Translations under genes and position numbers: made by a program | Shown: one piece after another, positions 9,086 through 17,405 of the stretch | Position numbering within the stretch: the first letter of the stretch is position 1 | Layout of the letters: every line of letters starts with the position of its first letter | Notes under the pieces: generated by a model | What the model was told of the DNA's origin: nothing | Database searches by the model: none | The model's input: the letters and a program-made list of their open reading frames with translations, nothing else | Assembly (NCBI GenBank): GCA_965651905.1 | Contig: CBFGUG010000036.1 | Coordinates: 1 to 64,000, forward strand | DNA length: 64,000 nucleotides | Source of the DNA: SZUA-265 sp965651905 | Lineage (GTDB): Bacteria > Myxococcota_A > Polyangia > Polyangiales > Polyangiaceae | Direction of reading: 5' to 3'

Positions 9086-10870
9086 TCAGGGGTCCTGCAA
9101 CCCTTCGGGGTAGGGGCTGATGGCGAACGCCGCGTTGATCATGCCTACGTGTGAATACGTCTGCGGAAAGTTTCCCAGTTGCTCGCCAGTGGTCGGGTCC
9201 AGATCCTCGCTGAACAAGCCGACGTGGTTGGCGTGGGCCGCCAAAGCCTCACAAGCGGCCTCCGCTTCCTCGCGGAAACCCAAGCGTGCGAGCGCCTCCG
9301 CGTACCAGAAGCCGCAAACAGTGAACGTGCTCTGACTATGCCCGAAATCGTCCAGGTGGCGATAGCGCTGCATGAGCCCGTTCGATTGACCCAATTCTTT
9401 GGCAAGTCCGCGCACGTGCTGTTCGGCCCGCGGCGATTTCGGATCGAGATAGCCGAGGTTCACCATCATCAGCAGCGCGGCATCGGGGTTACTCGAGGTG
9501 GTCGAGTCGCCGTAAAATTGCCCATTGAAACACCCCTCGATCAAGTCTCGCGCCTGAAGTGCCAGGCGTTTGCCGTACGCGGACAACGACTCGTCACCCA
9601 CGTGAGCGCCGATTCGCTGGGCGACCATGCCTCCCGTCCAGTGCAGCAGTAAGGAAAAGGTGTGGACGCTCTCCTTGCCTCGATACTCCCAGATGCCAGC
9701 ATCGGGCTCGTGCATCGTAGCTTCGATGCGCTGGAGCAAGCGTTTGACCAAGCGAATGGTGTTCTCGTCCCCGCCGTAGTCCTGAAATCGGATGTCGAGC
9801 AGCAGCGGCGCAATGGCGCCGATCATCTCGCCGTAAACGTCGTTCTGGATCTGATACCAGGCCGCGTTACCCGCTCGCACGGGTTGGTTCCCCATGTAGC
9901 CGCTCAAGTGCGACAGCTCTTCTTCGACCAGCTCGTGCTCACCGCCGATGCTGAACACTGGCTGCAAGCGCTCGGGGTGTGATTCGGCGATGTTTTTGAG
10001 GAAGCCGACGAACCCCTCGATCTCCTCGAAATGCCCCAGGCGACGCATCGCACGCAACGTGAAGTACGAATCTCGCAACCAGCAAAAGCGATAGTCCCAG
10101 TTGCGACCAGAGCCGTGTTCTTCGGGCAGGCTGGTGGTGCTGGCGGCCGTGATCGCGCCCGTGTCTTCGAACTGATGTAGCTTGAGAGCGAGTGCCGAGC
10201 GGATGACTTCCTTTTGGAAACAGCCTGGCATGGCGGTGTGCTTGACCCAACGCTCCCAGTAGCGCTGGGTGCGGATTAGGAAAGTGTCCACGGTCTCTTC
10301 GAGAGGTGCTTCCAGTGGACTGTCCCAGGTTAAAGCAAAATACGCGTCGCGCTCCAGCAAGAACGGCCGCGACTCCACCACGTAGGTCAGGGGAACGTTG
10401 GTGGTCAGCCGCAGCTGCGTCCCCGGGATGTTCCACTTGATGTGATTGCTCGCCACATGAGAGTCCGGCGCCACGCGTCCGTAGTCCGACGTCGGACGCA
10501 CTCGCACGCGCACGCGAGGATCCCCATCGATGCGACGAATGCGCCGCATCAGCTGCGTCGGTTTGAACGATCGGTCGTACTGGCGAAAGCGCGGCGCGAA
10601 ATCGATCACCTCGAAGCTGCCCGACGCAGAGTGAAAGAAGGTCCGCAAGATGTTCGTGTTCGGCAGGTACGTCTGCTCCGTCTCGTAGTCGTCGCCCTCG
10701 GGGATGACTGCAAAATCGCCACCCTTGTTGGGATCGAGTAACGCCCCGAAGACGAAGCTGGAGTCGAAACGCGGCCAACACAGCCACACCACGTTGGCCT
10801 GGTCGCTCACCAACGCCTGATATGCACAGTTTCCGATTAGACCGAACTTCACCTGCCCGTTGTCATCCAT
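9086..10870 (-). CDS. Glycoside hydrolase family 15 protein (trehalase/glucoamylase type)
   Basis: The 594-residue protein is a single (alpha/alpha)6-barrel GH15 enzyme. Family signatures are GLIGNCAYQAL at the N-terminus, RNWDYRFCWLRDSYFTL in the catalytic centre and HVGMINAAFAIS near the C-terminus. Bacterial GH15 members hydrolyse alpha-glucosides; one branch, known in mycobacteria, is trehalase. The divergent otsA-otsB fusion next door makes trehalase the best guess, but substrate specificity cannot be read from sequence alone. ATG 10870 (MDDNGQVKF) is chosen; an ATG six codons upstream (10888) is possible. The shared intergenic region with the trehalose synthase gene is about 114 bp. Confidence 0.87.
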   Translation of the reverse strand: MDDNGQVKFGLIGNCAYQALVSDQANVVWLCWPRFDSSFVFGALLDPNKGGDFAVIPEGDDYETEQTYLPNTNILRTFFHSASGSFEVIDFAPRFRQYDRSFKPTQLMRRIRRIDGDPRVRVRVRPTSDYGRVAPDSHVASNHIKWNIPGTQLRLTTNVPLTYVVESRPFLLERDAYFALTWDSPLEAPLEETVDTFLIRTQRYWERWVKHTAMPGCFQKEVIRSALALKLHQFEDTGAITAASTTSLPEEHGSGRNWDYRFCWLRDSYFTLRAMRRLGHFEEIEGFVGFLKNIAESHPERLQPVFSIGGEHELVEEELSHLSGYMGNQPVRAGNAAWYQIQNDVYGEMIGAIAPLLLDIRFQDYGGDENTIRLVKRLLQRIEATMHEPDAGIWEYRGKESVHTFSLLLHWTGGMVAQRIGAHVGDESLSAYGKRLALQARDLIEGCFNGQFYGDSTTSSNPDAALLMMVNLGYLDPKSPRAEQHVRGLAKELGQSNGLMQRYRHLDDFGHSQSTFTVCGFWYAEALARLGFREEAEAACEALAAHANHVGLFSEDLDPTTGEQLGNFPQTYSHVGMINAAFAISPYPEGLQDP

Positions 10871-10984
10871 CGGACAGGCCTGCCGCAAGGTTCAAGGCCG
10901 CCGTGAGCCGATGTGACGCAGTCGGCCCAGCAGACGACCAGTGCTTACAAGTAGGTGTTCGCTTGTGCAATAAGTCTTTCCAGA

Positions 10985-13228
10985 ATGTCTCGAGGAAAGC
11001 TGATCGTCGCGTCCACCCGCTTGCCCGTCACCATGTCTCGCAAAGCCGACGGCTGGGAAGCAAAAGCCAGCGCAGGCGGATTGGTCACGGCGCTACGACC
11101 CGTCGCGGAAGAACGCCCGTTCGAATGGTTCGGTTGGCCTGGCTCACACGTGCCCGAAGCTGATCGCGCAACAGTCACTAAAAAACTCGCCCAACACGGC
11201 GCTCGCCCGATCTTCATCGGCAAGGGCGACATCGATGGCTTCTACGCGGGGTTCAGCAATCGCGTGTTGTGGCCATTGTTTCATGGGCTGACAGACTTGA
11301 GCCACTTCAGTCAGCCCGCATGGCAAGCCTACGAGAAGGTCAACGGCATGTTCGCAGACGCGATCTGTGAACGCGCCAAACCAGGCGACACGATTTGGAT
11401 CCACGACTACCAGCTCGCACTCGTTCCAGAACTACTGAGACAGCGCGGCGTGACGGCGTCAATCGGCTACTTCCTTCACATCCCGTTTCCGTCGTCGGAA
11501 ATTTACCGAACCTTGCCCGTTCGTGAAGCGGTACTGCGCGGCATTCTCGGCTCGGACTTCGTCGGATTCCACGCGTACGAATACGTCAGCCACTTCCGCA
11601 AAGCCTGTTTGCGCGTTCTCGGCGTCGAGAGTGATCCCGAATTGATCAAACACGGCGCGCGCCGGGTTCATCTCGGTGTGTTGCCGATCGGAATCGATCC
11701 CGTCGAGATCTCGGAGATGGCGGAGCAAAAGGAAGCCACCGACGAGTTCGACCGGCTGCGCTCCGCATATCGAGGTAAGAAGATCATCATCGGGGTCGAT
11801 CGTCTCGACTACACCAAAGGCATCCCCGAGAAGCTGCTCGCCTTCGAGGAGTTCTTGCGGGCGCACCCCAAGTGGCGGCGCAAGTGTGTCTTGATCCAGG
11901 TTGCGGCGCCCTCGCGCGAGTCCGTGGATGAGTACCAGGACCTGAAACGTCGCGTCGACGAGTTGGTCGGGCGCATCAACGGCAAGTACGGGCTGCCAGA
12001 TCACACGCCCATCGTTTACATCAACCAGAACCTTTCGCGGACGCGTCTGGTCGGTATGTACCGAGCTGCAGACGTCGCGCTGGTCACGCCCGTGCGTGAT
12101 GGCATGAACCTGGTCGCGCTCGAGTACATTGCCGCGCGCGGGACGCAAGGCGGCTCGCTGTTGCTCAGTGAGTTTGCAGGAGCTGCGTATCTGCTGCCTG
12201 GAGCGCACTTGGTCAGCCCCTACAACATCGCCGACGTGGCGCGCGTGCTCGCCGAAGAGCTGGAACGTCGCACGCCGGACTCGACCCACATGCTCGAGTT
12301 CGTGAACGAGAACACCTCCATGGCTTGGGCCGAACGCTTTCTGTCGCGGCTCGAAGCTTCGGGTCAGGAAACCACACCCGCCGCCAGGCGCTTGCGGGTC
12401 GGCGAGCTGCCGCTCAAGAAGCGCTTGCTCGAAGCGCGCAACCCGCTGGTGTTGCTCGACTACGACGGCACGCTGCGCGGTTACGAACGCAAACCCCTCG
12501 ACGCCGTGCCAGACGCTCGCATCAAGGACACGCTGCGCGCTTTGGCCGAACAAGCTACCGTCTACGTGATCAGCGGCCGACCAGGGGACGTCTTGGAACA
12601 GTGGCTGGGTGATTTGCCCATTGGGCTGGTGTGCGAGCACGGCTTTGCCATCCGTGAGCGCGGCGGCGAATGGCAGGAGCGCGGCGTCCAAGCAGCCCAG
12701 GGGCTGCGGCGCGTATTACCTCTGCTCGAGGAGTTTCGGCGTCGTACACCCGGGGCAATGATCGAGCGCAAGCGTTCGGCACTGGCCTGGCACTACCGTT
12801 CCGCCGAGCCCGAGTTCGGGCTGTTCCAAGCCAAGGAGCTGCTCAATGAACTCGAAGAGCTACTGCGCAAGCGTCCGTTCAGCGTGCTTCGCGGCAACCG
12901 CGTGATCGAGGTGCGCCACGTGGGGACCACCAAGGGACACGCTGCGGAAGAGTTGCTGCGTCGCCACCCCGAGACAGATCTCGTGTTTTGCGCTGGTGAC
13001 GACCGCACCGACGAAGACATGATGGAAGCCATTGCGCGCTTGCGTGGTGACTATTCGGTGTTGTGCTGGGTGGGCGGCCGCAGCCGTCTCGCGCCCCACT
13101 GGACCGACTCGACCAACACCCTGCTCAGAGAGTTGGGCGATCTCGCGACGCTGTGGGCGAGCAGGCGGCGCCCGGCCCCACGCGGCAAGAAGTCGCTGAA
13201 CTCTCGCAGCAAGAAGAAAGCGCGCTGA
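10985..13228 (+). CDS. otsA-otsB: Trehalose-6-phosphate synthase / trehalose-6-phosphate phosphatase fusion
   Basis: A bifunctional protein of 747 residues. Residues about 1-465 form the GT20 OtsA domain, with IHDYQL, GVDRLDYTKGIPEKL and a typical C-terminal GALLLSEFAG-like segment (GGSLLLSEFAGAA). Residues about 480-747 form a HAD-type OtsB phosphatase domain with LLDYDGTL (nucleophile Asp near 492) and GDDRTDEDM near 672. It makes trehalose from UDP-glucose and glucose-6-phosphate in two steps. ATG 10985 (MSRGKLIVASTRLPV) matches the usual OtsA start better than 10955. It is divergent from the GH15 gene, so synthesis and breakdown may share a control region. The C-terminus is Lys/Arg-rich. 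Confidence 0.95.
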   Translation: MSRGKLIVASTRLPVTMSRKADGWEAKASAGGLVTALRPVAEERPFEWFGWPGSHVPEADRATVTKKLAQHGARPIFIGKGDIDGFYAGFSNRVLWPLFHGLTDLSHFSQPAWQAYEKVNGMFADAICERAKPGDTIWIHDYQLALVPELLRQRGVTASIGYFLHIPFPSSEIYRTLPVREAVLRGILGSDFVGFHAYEYVSHFRKACLRVLGVESDPELIKHGARRVHLGVLPIGIDPVEISEMAEQKEATDEFDRLRSAYRGKKIIIGVDRLDYTKGIPEKLLAFEEFLRAHPKWRRKCVLIQVAAPSRESVDEYQDLKRRVDELVGRINGKYGLPDHTPIVYINQNLSRTRLVGMYRAADVALVTPVRDGMNLVALEYIAARGTQGGSLLLSEFAGAAYLLPGAHLVSPYNIADVARVLAEELERRTPDSTHMLEFVNENTSMAWAERFLSRLEASGQETTPAARRLRVGELPLKKRLLEARNPLVLLDYDGTLRGYERKPLDAVPDARIKDTLRALAEQATVYVISGRPGDVLEQWLGDLPIGLVCEHGFAIRERGGEWQERGVQAAQGLRRVLPLLEEFRRRTPGAMIERKRSALAWHYRSAEPEFGLFQAKELLNELEELLRKRPFSVLRGNRVIEVRHVGTTKGHAAEELLRRHPETDLVFCAGDDRTDEDMMEAIARLRGDYSVLCWVGGRSRLAPHWTDSTNTLLRELGDLATLWASRRRPAPRGKKSLNSRSKKKAR

Positions 13229-13325
13229 CAGCCCGTAAAGGGGCAGAGTCGGGGGCGATAGCCCTGCATCGGCCCCGATGGGTTGCTAGACTTGCCGCAC
13301 GACCACACATTGGACGAACCTGACG

Positions 13326-14756
13326 ATGGGTATTTTGCGTTTTCGATTCCTCGGCTTTCCGATCGCCGTGATGCCGGGCTACTGGTTGCTCTCGATCCTG
13401 ATCGGGCTGGTGATGGGCAATCAGTCTCCGCTGCTCACCGCGGTGATGATGGCAGTCGTGTTCGTCAGTATCTTGGTTCACGAGCTGGGTCACGCTTACG
13501 CCGCCAAAGCGTTCGGCCTGCCCGCACAGATCACGCTGCACATGATGGGCGGGGCGACGTCCTTTCCCAAGGGTGCGAAGCTGACACGGGGCAGGGACGT
13601 GCTGATTTCGTTGGCTGGGCCTGCCATGGGGCTCGGTCTGGGCGTCGTGGCGTTTGGGCTGCTGCAGGTTTACGCGTCGCCAGAGATCTTGCAGGGTGAA
13701 GCGGACAACGGCGTGGGACCCTCGAACTTCGTCCGCGCGCTGGCGGCACTGGCGTGGATCAATCTGCTGTGGAGCGTGCTGAACCTGGTGCCAGTCGTGC
13801 CGTTCGATGGGGGGCGGATCTTGGTTGCTGCGCTGGGTCCCGAACGCATCCGCGTGGCCGCCATCGTCTCGCTCGTGGTCGGAATGGGTGCGGCGTTTCT
13901 GTTCCTCGACATGGGTTGGGTGTTCCCCGCCGTGTTGTTCGGCTCGGCGTCGCTTTCCAGCTTTTTTCGCATGCGGCAGATCCCGAATCGCACGGGGGGT
14001 CGCGCAGACCAGAGCGGCCCGTCTTCCAGCGGTTCGCGTGGCCCGTCGTCGGGGAGCGTGGCGGTCGACGGGCTCGACGCCCAATCGCTCGAACGCATCG
14101 TCGGCTCGGCGGAACGCGCGCTGGAGAAGAACGACTACGCGCAAGCGTCGATGCTGGCGCACAGCGTGCTGGCCAACACCGACAACCCGCAGCTAGCCAA
14201 ACGCGCGCTTCATACGTTCTTGTGGGCGCGGCTCGGCGCGGGCGATGCGGCGGGAGCACGCTCGCTGCTCGTGTCGGCACCTGCCGTGCAGGTCGACCCA
14301 TACTTGGTCGCGGCCACCAACGAAGCTGCAGGCCATCTCGACGACGCGCAACGTGCGCTGAGCGACGCGAGGGCGAGTGGCGACGAGCGCGTCGAAGTCA
14401 CGGCGCTGCTGATCAAGATCTTGCTCCAACAGCGCAAGTTCTCGACCGCCGCCAACTTGGCGAGTGAGATCGTCGACGAGAGCGATCCCGAAGACGTGCG
14501 CCGCGTCGCCAAAGAAGCCAGCACGGGCGGTGCGCACGCCGAGGCCGCACGGTTGAGTCTGCGGCTGGCTCGCTCCCACGAAAGTTTCGCAGACGCAGAA
14601 CAAGCGCTGTACGGCTTCGCCGCAGTGGGCGCCGAGGGTGAAGCGCTCGAAGCCTTCAAGCTGGCCAAGAACTTCGACGCCAGCGCAGGCCGCAAGCTGC
14701 TCGACGATGAACGAGTTCGCCCCGTTCGCAGCGCCCTCGAAGCGGCGATCGGCTGA
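13326..14756 (+). CDS. Site-2 protease family (M50) metalloprotease with TPR-like tail
   Basis: The N-terminal half (to about residue 215) is a membrane-embedded M50 zinc protease with HELGH at 52-56 and the second motif NLVPVVPFDGGR (Asp near 161). The domain resembles the Rip3/SpoIVFB-like group without PDZ insertions. Residues about 215-250 form a Ser/Gly-rich linker. The remaining 225 residues are Ala-rich amphipathic helices that look like TPR or HEAT-like repeats and may recruit substrate. It probably cleaves a transmembrane regulator such as an anti-sigma factor; the target is unknown. It ends about 70 bp before two inverted repeats that could terminate transcription. Confidence 0.85.
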   Translation: MGILRFRFLGFPIAVMPGYWLLSILIGLVMGNQSPLLTAVMMAVVFVSILVHELGHAYAAKAFGLPAQITLHMMGGATSFPKGAKLTRGRDVLISLAGPAMGLGLGVVAFGLLQVYASPEILQGEADNGVGPSNFVRALAALAWINLLWSVLNLVPVVPFDGGRILVAALGPERIRVAAIVSLVVGMGAAFLFLDMGWVFPAVLFGSASLSSFFRMRQIPNRTGGRADQSGPSSSGSRGPSSGSVAVDGLDAQSLERIVGSAERALEKNDYAQASMLAHSVLANTDNPQLAKRALHTFLWARLGAGDAAGARSLLVSAPAVQVDPYLVAATNEAAGHLDDAQRALSDARASGDERVEVTALLIKILLQQRKFSTAANLASEIVDESDPEDVRRVAKEASTGGAHAEAARLSLRLARSHESFADAEQALYGFAAVGAEGEALEAFKLAKNFDASAGRKLLDDERVRPVRSALEAAIG

Positions 14757-14786
14757 GTCACCCAGTCCGGGCTTCGTCAGCCAACG

Positions 14787-14818
14787 AGAAAAGCCCGATT
14801 CGTCACGACGAACCGGGC
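14787..14818 (-). terminator. Intrinsic terminator of the 59-residue protein gene
   Basis: The inverted repeat gcccgattcgt / acgaaccgggc (14793-14818, 4-nt loop, one mismatch) is followed on the minus strand by TTTTCTCGTT. This is the classic stem plus T-rich tract, placed about 80 bp after the stop of the minus-strand gene at 14900-15079. Confidence 0.65.
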
Positions 14819-14824
14819 ACGATG

Positions 14825-14844
14825 CGCCGAGCACGTGCTCGGCG
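14825..14844. terminator. 20-bp perfect palindrome, possible terminator stem
   Basis: The sequence cgccgagcacgtgctcggcg is fully self-complementary and is followed on the plus strand by TTCTCTTC. It could end the M50 protease transcript or act with the neighbouring hairpin as a bidirectional terminator. A protein-binding palindrome is an alternative. Confidence 0.4.
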
Positions 14845-14899
14845 TTCTCTTCAGGGGGAGCGACTCACGCAAATCGCGAGGCGCAACCTCCACCGCTTC

Positions 14900-15079
14900 T
14901 CACTCGGAGGGCTGCTCTGCAGCGGCGGCCTCAGCGGGAGCCGTCTTGGGCGCCTTGCGCTCCATAGCTGCCTGCAGACCACAACGCTTGCGCGTACGGA
15001 GCTTCGGCGTGTCTGCCTTGAGCGGAGTGGAGAGCCAAATGTGTCGCTGACGGACGTCCCAAATTGCGCGGTTTGCCAT
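14900..15079 (-). CDS. Small basic protein, 59 residues, unknown function
   Basis: An ATG at 15079 is preceded by a strong ribosome-binding site (GAGGAAAAC directly before the ATG). The product starts MANRAIWDVRQRHIW, has a Lys/Arg-rich centre (KLRTRKRCG) and an Ala/Glu-rich C-terminus. Clear coding signals (a good Shine-Dalgarno site, one compact frame and a terminator about 80 bp downstream) support a real, highly expressed small gene. Its size and charge resemble small ribosome- or nucleic-acid-associated proteins, but I do not recognise the family and make no functional claim. It lies between the M50 protease and the antiporter operon. Confidence 0.65.
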   Translation of the reverse strand: MANRAIWDVRQRHIWLSTPLKADTPKLRTRKRCGLQAAMERKAPKTAPAEAAAAEQPSE

Positions 15080-15400
15080 GTTTTCCTCGGTGAGCCGCGA
15101 GTGCTAGCCCAGACCCGCTGCGGACGCAACCACCTGCGCACAATCCCAGCGGTTTTTCGGCCCAATCTTCGTCCCACGGCTCGAGCCCGCGCCAGTCCGC
15201 GAAAACCCCGCAGCTCCGTGTCACCCAGCAAGTGGGCCCAACGCAAAGCCCGCGTCTCTCTGCCGTAGAAGCCTGGTTCAAAGGGATTCCCGCCCCCAGG
15301 CGTTCGCTCGCTTCACCCACAACCCAGCCCCGCACGGACCCCGTTCACGGCAAGAACTATGGCGCGGCCAGAACCACGTCGGGGGCACGGAGCCCGAAAC
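15080..15400. other. Intergenic region, 321 bp, no supported gene
   Basis: This separates the end of the antiporter operon from the small basic-protein gene, both on the minus strand, and must hold the promoter of the latter. A possible -35/-10 pair on the minus strand is TTGCGT, 17 bp, TAGCAC, ending about 30 bp before the ATG at 15079; the match is weak. Open frames across it are not convincing. Confidence 0.4.
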
Positions 15401-17125
15401 TCACAGCCCAAACGCGGCGAACAAACACACACCCAGCGCGAGCACGGCCCACAGCGCGGTGCTCGTCACCGACCACGGCTCGCCCAGCGTCGAGCGCGGC
15501 GAGCTCAAGTGAGCGACCGCGTCCACGAGTTCGCCTGCCATGCGGTAGGTGCCATCGCGCAGTGAAACCCAGCCGCGCACGAGCGGCATGCCCACCCAGC
15601 GCCCGAGCAAGGGGAGCGCCCGCCTATAAACCCAATCGGTGTCGAGGTTCGTGGCGCGCAACTCGGGCGGATACTTCAACAGCTCCGCTGGGCCCCGTCG
15701 CTTGGAGCTGTGCAGCTTCCACATCATCGCAAACGCCAGCGCGGCGAACAGCAGCAGCTGCAGGCTCGTCATTACGTGACTCATGGTGTACGGCGCGTAG
15801 TCGACGGGGTAGGGCAGCAGTTCGTACAGCGGCGCGGGGTAGAGGCCGATGCCGATACACAGCATGGACATCGCCGCCATCGCGAGCAGCATGTTCCACG
15901 GCGCTTCTTTCACGCGCTTGCCCGAGTCGTGGGCGAAGAACGCGAAAAACGGGATCTTGATACCCGAGTGATCGACCACGCCCGCGGACGCAACCAGCAG
16001 CACGATGGTGAGCCACACCACGTGCGTCTCGGCCGCAGCAGTCAGCGTCATCGACTTCGTGACGAAGCCCGAAAACAGCGGGAAGCCCGAAATCGAAAGC
16101 GACCCGATGATGCAGAACAACGTGGTCAGCGGCATCGACTTGTAGAGGCCGCCCAGCTCCGTCGCCTTGACGGTGCCCACACGATGCATCACCGCGCCCA
16201 TCGCCATGAACAGCAAGCCCTTGTAGATGATGTGCGCAAACGCGTGAGCGGCCGCGCCGTTGAGCGCCAGCTCCGTGCCGATGCCGACGCCGACCACCAT
16301 GTAGCCGAGCTGGTTGTTCAAGCTGTAGGCGAGCACGCGCCGCAGGTCGTTCTCGATCACCGCGAACACGATCGGGAAAAGCGTCATCGCGGCGCCGATC
16401 GGGATCAAGATTTCCGTGCCGGCAAAGCCGCGCGCCAAGGCGTACACCGCGAGCTTGGTCGTGAAGGCCGACAGCACGACGGCGCCCGTCGGGGTCGCCT
16501 CGGGGTAAGAATCTTGCAGCCAGTTGTGCAGCAGCGGGAACGCACACTTGATGCCGAACGCCAAGAAGATGAGCTTGCCGCCCCAGCTCGCCGTGCCAAT
16601 CAGGCCGAAGTCGAGGGAGCCCGTGTCGGCGAAGTGGATCAACACGCCCGCGAGCAAGATCACGCCCGAGCTGATCTGAATGAGCAAATAGCGAGCCGCG
16701 ACGCGCATCGCGTTTGGCGTCTTGCGCGCCCAAATCAGAAACACACTGGTGATCGCCGTCAGCTCCCAAAACACGAACAGCGTGATCAAGTCGCCAGCAA
16801 ACGCAGCGCCGATCGCCGCGCCCGCGTACATGGGGGCTGCGATCTGTTGCACGCGGTCCTCGACGTGCAGCGCGTACAGCGCGCCCAGGATCGCCGCGAT
16901 GTGATACACGACGCCCCACACCATGCTGAGTTTGTCGACGCGCACGGGGGTCAGCGGGTAGCCGAACAGGTTGATGCCCAGCTCGAGCCCCATCGGCAAG
17001 CTGAGCAGGTGCACGAACGACAAGATGGGCACCGCGAGCACGGCTGCCTTCAAGGCGCTACCCCGAAGCAGCACGAACAACAGCGGTCCGAGCAGTAAAA
17101 TCATGCCGGGCGCGAGCTCAGTCAT
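15401..17125 (-). CDS. MrpD/NuoN-like proton-conducting antiporter subunit (third copy)
   Basis: A 574-residue polytopic membrane protein of the MrpD/NuoL-M-N antiporter family. It keeps the key transmembrane glutamate (TLFVFWELTAITS) and lysine (FGIKCAFPLLHNWL) that form the proton path, and it has the antiporter-type segment SLSISGFPLFSGFVTKS. It is the last gene of the operon and its start overlaps the end of the preceding small-protein gene by 8 bp. The C-terminal extension with further membrane segments makes it the longest of the three D-like subunits and may partly stand in for the missing MrpA N-terminal module. That role is inferred. Confidence 0.85.
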   Translation of the reverse strand: MTELAPGMILLLGPLLFVLLRGSALKAAVLAVPILSFVHLLSLPMGLELGINLFGYPLTPVRVDKLSMVWGVVYHIAAILGALYALHVEDRVQQIAAPMYAGAAIGAAFAGDLITLFVFWELTAITSVFLIWARKTPNAMRVAARYLLIQISSGVILLAGVLIHFADTGSLDFGLIGTASWGGKLIFLAFGIKCAFPLLHNWLQDSYPEATPTGAVVLSAFTTKLAVYALARGFAGTEILIPIGAAMTLFPIVFAVIENDLRRVLAYSLNNQLGYMVVGVGIGTELALNGAAAHAFAHIIYKGLLFMAMGAVMHRVGTVKATELGGLYKSMPLTTLFCIIGSLSISGFPLFSGFVTKSMTLTAAAETHVVWLTIVLLVASAGVVDHSGIKIPFFAFFAHDSGKRVKEAPWNMLLAMAAMSMLCIGIGLYPAPLYELLPYPVDYAPYTMSHVMTSLQLLLFAALAFAMMWKLHSSKRRGPAELLKYPPELRATNLDTDWVYRRALPLLGRWVGMPLVRGWVSLRDGTYRMAGELVDAVAHLSSPRSTLGEPWSVTSTALWAVLALGVCLFAAFGL

Positions 17126-17405
17126 CGTCGCCTCCGTAGTAATTTTCGGGCCGCTTGACGAAGCGGCGCAGCAGCTTGGCCGAGTTGACGATGGTCATGT
17201 ACGCCACAAACCCAAAGAACGCGTGAAAGCCGAAGGCTTCCTCGAACGCGAAGTGGCCGTGCTTGTGATAGAGCAGATCGCTCAGCACGGCGGCCACGCA
17301 CGCCACCGCCAAGCCGATGTGGATCGCCTTGTGCGTCTGCGGGCGGTCGAACAACGACGGCTCGTCAGCTCCTGGGGCTGCAGGTTTGGTGCTCTCGTCG
17401 GACAT
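17118..17405 (-). CDS. Small membrane protein of the antiporter operon
   Basis: A 95-residue protein with two predicted membrane helices, near residues 27-45 and 60-78, a His-rich connector (YHKHGHFAFEE) and an acidic C-terminus ending in EDYYD-like residues (ENYYGGDDD). Its start overlaps the stop of the upstream antiporter gene by one base and its end overlaps the next gene by 8 bp, so it is translated with the complex. Small proteins with a GFHAFFGFVAY-like helix occur beside Mrp-like subunits in other proteobacteria as far as I recall. It is probably an accessory subunit of unknown role. Confidence 0.75.
   Translation of the reverse strand: MSDESTKPAAPGADEPSLFDRPQTHKAIHIGLAVACVAAVLSDLLYHKHGHFAFEEAFGFHAFFGFVAYMTIVNSAKLLRRFVKRPENYYGGDDD

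Noticed and set aside
14931..15335. 134-codon minus-strand frame over the small basic-protein gene
   Set aside because: It has no ribosome-binding site or recognisable features and shares its region with the better supported 59-residue gene in another frame.
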